A DNA stretch of 64,000 nt, taken from Paracentrotus lividus. Its lineage: Eukaryota; Echinodermata; Echinoidea; Camarodonta; Echinidae. The translations under genes were made by a program, and so were the position numbers. Shown here piece by piece: positions 1-9,700 of the stretch. Position 1 is the first letter of the stretch. Every line of letters begins with the position of its first letter. The notes beneath the pieces were generated by a model that saw only the letters and a list, made by a program, of their open reading frames with translations, had not been told where the DNA came from and searched no databases. Location: NCBI GenBank assembly GCA_940671915.1, contig CALNVZ010003434.1, positions 15,863,959-15,927,958 on the forward strand, given 5' to 3'.

Positions 1-1375
1 GCTCATAAAGAAAATACTTATAATGCGAGTGCGAAGCGCGAGCTTAAATTTTTGGATATATCAACCTATAAACAATGCATTGAAAGTTTATTTTGTGCTT
101 TGCTTTTTAAGAAGCTACATATTATCTTATCAAACAATGCGGGCGCGAAGCGCGAGCTGAAAATTTTAGATATATAAACTAAAAACAGTGCATTTAATTT
201 GTGGTATGCTTTTTAAGGAGATACTTGTCATTAAACAATGCGAGCGCGAAGCGCGAGCCGAAATTTTTTGATAATATTTCAAACTGAAAACAGGGCATTT
301 AAAGTTTTTTTATGCTATGTTTATAAAGAAGATACATGCCTCATTAAACAATGCGAGCGCGAAGCGCGAGCTGAAAATTTTAGATATATCAAAATGAAAA
401 CGGTGCTTTTTAAGCGTTTTCTAATGCCATGCTTACAAAGAAGATACATAACTCATTAAATAATGCGAGCGCAGAGCGCGAGCCCAAAATTTTTGATATA
501 TAAGCTTGAAAACATTTAATTTTAAGCGTTTTTGTGCTAAGCTCATAAAGAAAAGACTTATCTCATTAAACAATGCGAGCGCGAAGCGCGAGCTGAAAAT
601 TTAGATATATGTCAACCTGGGGGGCGTTTCATGAAAGGACTTGCCAGACGTTTTATCCGACAAACTGTTATAAGCTACAGAAATGCTTCTGATTTCTGAT
701 TGGCTGAGAGCAGATTTGTCGGATAAAATATACGTCAATGCTCCCCTGAAAACAATGCATTTTTAAAGCGTTTTTATGCTATGTTTATTATCTCATTAAA
801 CAATGCGAGCGCGAAGCGCGAGCTGAAAATTTTAGATATATTAACCTAAAAACGGTGCATTTAAAGGGTTTTTTTAATGCTATGCTTCTTAAGAAGATAC
901 ATATCTCATTAAACAATGCCAGCGCGAAGCGCGAGCCAAAAATTTTAGATAATTATATCAACCTGAAAACAGTGTTTTTAAAGCATTTTTAATGCTTATA
1001 AAGAAGATATATATCTCAACAATGCGAGCTATTTTTTTTAATTAATAAATATATTACAACTTGAAAACAGTGCATTTTAAACACTTTTTGTGCTGTGCTC
1101 AAGAGGATAATTATCTAATTAAATAAAATGAGCGCGAAGCGCAAGCATTTTTTTTATATGTTAAACTTGAAAACGAGACAATAATGTTCTTTTTTTCATC
1201 CTTTTGAAAATCATTATATGCCTATCTTATTGAAAATTAAAGCGAGCGCGAAGCGCGATCTGAACATTGTCGGTGTATCAAATTGAAAACAGTACATTAT
1301 TCTAAAGGTTTTTTGTGCTATGCTCATAAAAAGGACACTTAAATGTAAGCGTAAAACGCAAGCTGAAATATCTAT
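1..1375. repeat. Satellite of ~112-bp units with GCGAGCGCGAAGCGCGAGC core
   Basis: About eleven head-to-tail units are visible, each marked by the core GCGAGCGCGAAGCGCGAGC or a close variant. Cores start near 24, 137, 239, 353, 465, 577, 805, 917, 1130, 1243 and 1345. The usual spacing is 102-114 bases. Between cores the units are AT-rich and carry a recurrent 'gaaaacagtgcattt' and 'cattaaacaatgcg' segment. The array continues beyond the left edge and decays rightwards; isolated degenerate cores occur near 2035 and 2230. The 577-to-805 gap is widened by a MITE insertion. No coding role is seen. Confidence 0.9.
617..748. mobile_element. MITE family A copy 1, inserted in the satellite
   Basis: This is a foldback element of ~130 bp with ends reading ggggggcgtttcatg and its imperfect complement atgctcccc. 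Inside are paired tttatccgacaaa and tttgtcggataaa segments. It is homologous over its length to the copies at 14706-14847 and 49498-49640. It sits inside one 112-bp satellite unit, so the satellite predates the insertion. Confidence 0.8.
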
Positions 1376-1382
1376 ATAATGT

Positions 1383-1516
1383 TGACTGGCCTTGAGGGAG
1401 ATACCGCAGATATTTCCCAAACAAGTCTCATATTGCCTCGAGTCGAAGACGAGGGCAATATGGGTCTTGTGAGGGGAAATTAGGAGGGTGTATCTCCCGA
1501 AGCGTAAAGCCAGTCA
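1383..1516. mobile_element. Foldback element, 134 bp
   Basis: The terminal segments tgactggcctt...gggagatac and gtatctccc...gccagtca are inverted complements. An inner pair, catattgcc and ggcaatatg, flanks a short centre. It ends the recognisable satellite block. No target-site duplication could be confirmed. Confidence 0.6.
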
Positions 1517-3170
1517 TATATTATTATTATTACCTGTTTAACTCAAAACGCCCATTTTAAAGAGAAAACATAAGGTTTACTTGATTAACTGGGACATTGT
1601 CGTGGATTTAATTTCGTTCTTTTCTTCAGCATTCTCGAGCTGAAACCTATGTGAACGCAATTAATCTTCTGTGCGATATCCCATGTCTTACTCTTTCGTA
1701 ACGCCGTCATCATTTACAATTAGCTCAGAGACCCCCGACCAGACTAATATGGATATACGGACCACGCAACTTGTAACCAACACCCATATAGGGAATCACG
1801 AGTGGAGGGAGTATTGGAATTACAGGCCCGTCATGTAAAACACTTATCCATCAGGACGTACTATTTATGTTCAGATCCGATCAATAGGCAGACCAAAATA
1901 TGCTCTTATATCTGATCTCCAATTGCTCATATCATAATAATCTAATATATTTGACACATACCTTTACCATTTTTAAGCGCTATGCTGCTCACCAAACAGC
2001 TAAAAGATATTAAATCTATAAATCGAATTCAGCTCGCAGCGCAAAGCGCCAAGTTCAAATTTTGTATATTATAATAAATGAACATTCCATGATGCTTATT
2101 TTTTGTTCATGTTATAGTTTATTCATTGTGGGGCATATGACTACTAACGAACTAAAACAAAAGTAATCGACGAATAGGAGCGACAGTTTAAATGTAACAC
2201 TTTCTCATCCTCATAAATAGACTATATCCAGCGAGCCGTAAGCGCAAGTGAAAAAAACTTGACCTATAGGCCTTACTTCATTTCCTCCATCTACTTTTTC
2301 TTACTGTATATTTATCTCCTCTCTCTCTCTCTCTCCTTTTTCCTTCTCCTTCCCTTCCCCTTCTTTTTCGTATTTTTCTCCATTTTTTTTTTCTCGCCCC
2401 ATATAGGGGGCCCGGCTCCCCTCGGCCCCCCCTAAATCGCCACACTGTATACTACGAGTGACGATTATGATGGGATAACCAACATTTATCACGTGATTGA
2501 CCTTGACCCAATCCTGTCTGCAACATCTTAGTACTGGATATAATCAAAATACTACCACACACTGAGCAAGCAGCTAAAACTAACAGTCAACGCAAGATCC
2601 GTCACTAAAGCGATAATAATTCTCATACAATGTCAAACTTCTATTAATACGAGCATGACCATGGTAATAATTACCCCTTGTATATCAAAATATCTTCTAT
2701 ATCAGCCAAAGACAAAAGCATAAAAGAGTGACCAGAAAATTTACCTCTGTTATATCAGGATCTCAATTTTATTTTTTATCAATCTCTTTTCAAAGGGAGT
2801 TTCCACCTCTATATTAGTTGCAAGGTACTAATAGACACATGGGTATCAATACTGAAGGACGCCAGTAGGCCTATGCGATGCGAAGGAGGAGGAGACCATG
2901 AGTCACCTTCTGCAATTGCCCTTTCTTGCAAACCCTTCTTCCAAGCTGATCTAACTACTTTCTACCTAATGGGATCCCCTGGGTACAATGGGCAGAGTCT
3001 AATTCAGAGTTGGTTCACTTTCAGTTTCCAACTCCCCTATTAAAGAAACAATATTGTGATCCTTAAATGTAAAGAGGTATAATTTGTAATTAAGTACAAC
3101 AATGAAAGAAGGACTTGAGAGAGACTGTATGTTTTAAATTGATTTGCAAGAGACCTTACGTGACACTAAC
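1517..3170. other. Non-coding stretch, presumed SMARCB1 intron
   Basis: No exon of SMARCB1 or any other gene could be recognised on either strand. It holds degenerate satellite cores near 2035 and 2230 and a CT-rich tract at about 2313-2400. The SMARCB1 exons after the one at 3171-3296 must lie further left, outside the window. Confidence 0.5.
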
Positions 3171-3296
3171 CATTTTTGTTCCAGTGAATGTGTCTCTGAG
3201 TTTCTGTCCATCTATTTCCATATCCAGTCTAATAGGAACCAGACACTCAGGTTGAACTGCATTATCATGGATGATAGCTGGGTCATGATCATCATA
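3171..3296 (-). CDS. SMARCB1: SMARCB1 exon 4 (equivalent of human exon 5), two bases short
   Basis: It encodes [18 protein letters not shown] followed by [16 protein letters not shown], the start of the SNF5 domain. The acceptor is tttttctcag and the donor gttagt. The phase-2 upstream exon (ends TG) needs one nucleotide before the TAT codon that is absent here. Later, the codons for T-W read ACTGG where ACTTGG is expected. The exon is 126 nt, against 128 nt that I recall for the human exon, which fits exactly two single-base deletions. Sequencing error is more likely than a real lesion. Confidence 0.88.
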
Positions 3297-6200
3297 CTGA
3301 GAAAAAGGATGAAAAATACATTTAGCTAAATAAACAGTTAAATATCATGTTTTCTTGTTATATAAACCCCTCAAAAATGTCTTGCAATTCAACTTTGAGC
3401 CCTCATATCTTTATTGATTGTTTATGATGGTTAAATTGATATCATTGGAAAGTGATTATTCCTTGTACATTGATACCCATTATGTGAGGTTATGTATGCT
3501 GAATGCACAGTACTCGCAAACTCGAATGAAAGTCAGAAAAGGAATAGTTCCAAATGAATGGCTATTGCTTACATCGAGTTCTTAACTGTATAAAAGGTTT
3601 CTTGTGTTTCTTTGTGTTTGTTTGGTTTGTGCGTTAGGCGCTCAATACAATGTTGGATACTCTTGTTGAATGTCAAATAATACTCATGAAAATAAGCACT
3701 GCAAGCAAAAAGCTTGGGCAAGGCACATTTCATCTTCCAAACAATAAGTGAAAACATTGAGGAATAATGCATGACCCATTTAATGATACTCAATAGAAAC
3801 TCTGCCTTTCAACAATAGCCATTCATTTGGCAACTTTCCACTTCTGACTTTGATTTGTTATTCGGAATACTGTGCATTCAAACATTGCACAACCTTTACA
3901 AATGGGGTATCAGTGTAAAGAGGAATAAATGAACTTTCAATGTATAAAAATTAATGAATTTATAGACAATTAACAAAAAAGATACGAGGACTCAAAGTTG
4001 AATTGCAAGACATTTTTTGAGGGTTTATTTATTATTATTAGACTTGTATTTCTGATAGGAACAATTACATAACATTGAGAATGATTGTATTGAATAATAA
4101 CAGGGGTCATGATCATCATTGCTAAAAAATTAAATTTCAAAAGTACAATAATTAATAATGATAAAAAAACATGTAATGATACCATTGCATTTCATATGAT
4201 TACTACATGTACATGTATATTAGTATAATTGTTATCAAAGCACAGATCTTCCCCCTACCCCACCATCCCCCACCCGAAAACAAAAACAAACAAGATGAAT
4301 CCTCGACCGCGCGCGGTCGAAATATATGCCTCCGCAATTGCCAGATCAGAAAAATATCGCACATTCATCTATTCATTTTGCTTTATAGAATGACATTTTT
4401 TACCTTGACCTTTGACCTTGTGACCCCAAACCTAATCAGACCATATTCCTCTGGTGATGGATACTACCCTTAAATTTGAAGTTTATATCTTAGTTGGTTC
4501 ACCGAGATATCGCGATGACAAACTCAATACATGGATTTTCACATCTTGACCTCGGTGACCCTTGACCTTTGACCTATATAATCCATAATATAATCAGATC
4601 ATCTCCCTATGGCGGTACATACTACACCTAAGTTTGAAGCTCATACCTCAAATGTCTTAAGATATCGCGATAACAAACTCAATAAATAGTTTTTCACTAT
4701 TTGACCTCTGTGACCTTGACCTTTGACCTACATACTCCAAAATCTAATCAGATCATCTTCCTATTGTGGTTCATACTATCCCCAAGTTTGAAGCTCATAT
4801 CTCAAATGGTTCTTGAGATATCGCGATAACGAACTCAAAACATAGAATTTCACTATTTTTGACCTCCGTGACCTTGACCTTTGACCTACATACTCCAAAA
4901 TCTAATCAGATCATCTTCCTATGATGGTACATACTATCCCCAAGTTTGAAGTTGATATCTCAAGTGGTTCTTGAGATATCGCGATAACGAGCAAGCGGGA
5001 CGTACGGACGGACGTACGGACGGACGGACAACCCGAAAACATGATGCCTCCGGCACCACCTTCGGTGGCGGAGGCATAAAAACACATCAAAATCTCACTT
5101 TCTAAAATATCAAACATAAAAAGGCTATCAAAGTTTCTGTATCTTTAATGTTCTTGCCAATGACATCTAAAGGGTGACTACTCATTTATCATTGGGGGTG
5201 ATGAAAAGATCATCCCTCCCCTCTCAATACCAGTTTTCATGTATTCTTGCCTTTATCTGCCACTGATTCTGGGGTTTTCTCCTGGCACTTGCTACTATAT
5301 ACCTATAACATTTCAAATGCTTTTTAAAAATATTTGTATTTATGAATGACTCCTTTGAAATCAACCTGTAGATGTACAACAGCATGCTAAATTAAAATAC
5401 AGTTTTGATCAATAACTCCTTTGAAAACAACCTCCATGTGCGTGCCACAGTATGGTAAATATTCAACTAGATAAAGCTAGATCTTACCACATAGGGAATG
5501 TCCTCTGTTTCTTTGGTCCTATCTTGGTTCGTGAGATAGCCGTAGAGCAAGGTACAGCATCCAGATGATGTGAGCTGTTAGGAATAGCTGGTACCCAGTC
5601 ACGACTACGCTTCGGCTTGGGATCCCTTGCTACTGCACTGTCTGTAGTAATGGATACTGATCGGTACTTCTCTTCGTTGCCTTCAAGGATCTCTTCCACC
5701 TCTCTGGATCGTAACAGGGTGACATTTGTCGCAAGCCCATGCTGGCCAAATCCTACAAAATGATAAAAATGTGTTCAGTTTACAGGGGAAAAAATTTGAA
5801 ATTTAATGGGAAAGACTTTCTACTGTAAATATTCTTTTTAAAAAATCCTCCTTTGAAACTTCCTAACATTCATCAAATTAGAATGCTTTTACAAGTACTG
5901 AATATTCATATGTAAGACCTGATGAATCTTGGATTTTAAATTCAAATTAGTGTCCACTGTAGTCTACCAAAGTATTACATTCTTATTTAAGATAAAATGC
6001 AAATTTAATGTAAGCAATGTCTATTATGTGGATATAAAATGTAAAGATTCATATCAATGTTGCATTATTTGTAACTTATTTAGGGAAAACAGATATGAAC
6101 CAACAGATTAATTTTTTGAATATATGAAGCATTTACCCATTAAAATAAATGAAATAAAACACCGGCTGCCAAAACAGATGATCAGGGAATAACAAAGCTG

Positions 6201-6739
6201 TATGACTAGCACAGATGCATTTTCATAGTATTAATTTTCCTTAGGTATATGTGCATTAATTACAGAATTATACATGTACCTGGTCCAATCATATGCTATA
6301 AAGTACATGGAAAAGGTAAAAACAAAATATGAGGAGTATAACTCACTTTCACCCTGTTCAACGATACTTTTCCTCTCCTCCATACTCGCCATTTTCCTCC
6401 ATAGTGATGGGTATTTCTTATACAGAGACCCTCTGAACAACCTCAAGTAATTACCAACCTTAGAAAGAGAGAGAGAGAGAGACAAAGAGAGGAAAATCAA
6501 ACAATGAATACATAAAGATATGAATTTCTAAATATTCAGACCATTTACCCCATAGCATTACTTTTTCAAATGCTCCAAATAATTTATCAACCTCCTACTG
6601 GCAATGCAACCTCTATTTGTTGTCTCATACATGAATAGCTTTGTCATTTACATTTGTCCAGAATTCATTAAGTCTTATAATCATCTCTTTCTCAAATTTA
6701 ATTCTAGAAAATAAATAATTTTTAAAGGAAAACTGGTCA

Positions 6740-6772
<33 letters not shown>

Positions 6773-9700
6773 TTATTTGATTAACTCTTTACGTGCCACC
6801 CCGCCTTAACCACTCTGCCGCACTGGTAATCCGTACATGCCAGGGTCTATATCCCCCACTGCCAAGTTTTTTCCCCCTTGTACTTAAATATGACAGTCAA
6901 TACTTCCTCATAACTTTCTTTAAAGAATTTTCGAAAACAATGTTGTACTTAAAATAATGTGGCATTCTTATTTGTCTCTAAAGTCACACCAAATTCTGTT
7001 TTAACAATAAGAAGTCAATTATCTAAACCTGCATTGTTCCAGAGCATGAATTTGGTTTTTATTTTGTGCGATTGTTTATGCACTAGGTTCCTATCAAAAG
7101 GTTGACAAACGCATTAAATCACTCACAAAAAGATTCATGTAAACTGTGTAAAGAGAAAATTGGCCAATAAAAAGCCAGATGTGCCGCCACAGAATAAAGC
7201 GGATTAACCTGAGCAGTGCGCAGAACAATAGAATCGGCGTAATCAATTAACGTTATTCCGAACGTCGTACGTCAATCATGCACGAAGCAGGGGAGGGTAG
7301 GAAACAAAGCATGGATTAAGCAGTCAATAGTAGGCTAGCAAACATGAGTATGGCACCAAACAGTAGGCTACGTATCATGCATCCGGCACGTTAAGAGTTA
7401 AGAAAAGAATGATGTTACAAACTCACTTCTGAAGTCGCACTTTGCAAATTTATGCGGCTGTGCTTTTGGAGTATTGAATCATGTGTGGTGTTGCAAAATT
7501 TTAGTGACATACATGTATATGACAAAATGCAAAATGTTTCTAAAATTTCAGTTTCGAGCCCAGATACGTTTTGTAGATTGAGTGGTTTATTTGCAATTAA
7601 AGGTTTAGGCGGTTTGTTCTAAATCTGTAGTAATCCTATTTTTATTAATTGGTGTAAAAAAAATTTGCAGCATGAAATGAAGTGAAAAAATTTATACAAA
7701 ATGTTAAATGTTGGATGCATATATTAAAATCTTTTAGAACCTTTAAACCTTCAAATATTCTCATCCGAAATGTTGAAAACTTTTGAAACCTGTTGGTAGA
7801 GTTTAATACTACATGTAGTACTAGATCTAGATCTAAGAGAAAATTTTCACACCATAAAATTTTAGACTTATGTGAATATAGCCACCCGAGCCTCACTGCA
7901 CTCATAGCACGATGTCAATACTTTAGTATTGACCTTGTGGACCAAACTGCCATATTTTGGGGGAAATTTTGCAAACTGGTCAATGTTTTTTTTTCCTAAG
8001 GTTTTTCTCCTTTTTACAATAGCTTTCAGCTCAAAATTAAGTAGTAGCATATTTCTATGTTATTATAAGACAAGACACAATGAATAGGTTTCGGATAAAT
8101 TAAAAATAAAAAAATAAATAAATAAAAAAATAAAAATATCACTGATTTTTTTTCCTTCCCCACAAGAAAAGTTGTGGGGAAATTGTCAGAAATTGGACTT
8201 AAAATCTAAAAAAAATTATTTTCATCCAAGAAGAGAGAAAGAAAATTAAAAACATCAGGAATAGATCTAGAGAAAGAAACATCCAAACACTCAATTAGTT
8301 ATTGGAGAAAGTTAAGTGGAAAATGGTACATTGTATTTCAAAATTGTAAATTAAATTCGTTTTCTAAAAGTTTTCTTTTTTAATCTTGTCATTAGTCCCA
8401 TATGGTTCAGGTGCTTGTGCGAACTCAGCTGAGCTGCGATTCTTGTGAAACAGTGTATTTTTTGGCATGGAAATGTTCATCCATGTTCATTTCTGGTAGA
8501 AAATTACAGGCTTACAAACATATCTTTTACCAAGATGCAACATTTCAAATTCGTAGACACACTACTAACACTGCCTGGCTTAGTAAGAGCATACACCCCC
8601 CCCCTAACAAAAGAGTGCGTCCAGAATCACAGATGATCAAAAGTTCATCCCCCCTACTTATCAAAAAAAATTAATGCGTGTCTATGCTAGGTACCCCCAC
8701 AAACGCAAGATGGTGCTCTCGCGCACACATGCAAATAGGTACACAAAAATCGGTATCTCAGGAACAAAAGACACTTCCGATATCGCCTGGGAAAAGCGAA
8801 TGCAGCACCTTGGTTTTCGTGAGTTTTTTTTAATTTTGTAATTGCCCCAGAATTATTGATATATATAAGTCATGTCTACGAGTGTAACGAACGGAAAAAG
8901 TCGTTATCAACCTCCTAAACCCAGAAATTTTCCCCTGGAAATGTTACGAAGTGCTAGTACTCATTTTGAGGCATTGTTATCGAAACTTACCTTGTTTTTC
9001 CCCCTATATTTTGAGTGGCAACAAATGTCATTAAATCAGAGTCTTTGGCATTTTATGGCTGTTTATTTATGTGTCTATCCATACATCCTTGATATATATC
9101 GTCCCCATATAAACAAACAATTAGATTTTAGAGGCATAGAAATGGCTTGTCAAAGTAACAGTCAAACGGTCCTCCTTTGATTATTCCGTGAATTTCTCTC
9201 GTTTTCCGCGCGTGTCGGCATGTCCCGTGCCTGCTGTACAGAAGCCCTATCGTAAGGGCTCACCCACTTACACTTATGCAAGGTCAATTCATAATTGACC
9301 TTGCACTGGGAAATACCTTACTACAGCACTTTTCTTCAAATGGAAAGTCAATGCAGAAAAGTGTCTTGAGCAGCTCAAGCCAAGTCAAGGTGGCATACAT
9401 GTATCCAAAAAAGGGTCTAAAAATTCTACTAAACAAAATTGAAAATATCTAATGGAAAAATTATATTGCAATGAGACCATAAATTATCTTAATTTATTTT
9501 GAGGTAGGTTTAAAGCTGGTTTCGCTAATTATTATTGAGAAGTTTCTTCAGCAACCAAGAGGGCGACAGACAGCCATTTTTCAGTACTGACTGATATTGG
9601 TTTGCAGCTGTATGTGGGGCTCACCATGGTGCGTGCACGCATGACGCACACATGATGATCGTTTGGACTATCGATAGCTCATGCAGAGACAGCTTTCTCA

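Noticed and set aside
1..1375. CRISPR-like regularly spaced repeats
   Set aside because: Units are whole ~112-bp satellite repeats with homologous 'spacers', in animal DNA; there is no CRISPR organisation.
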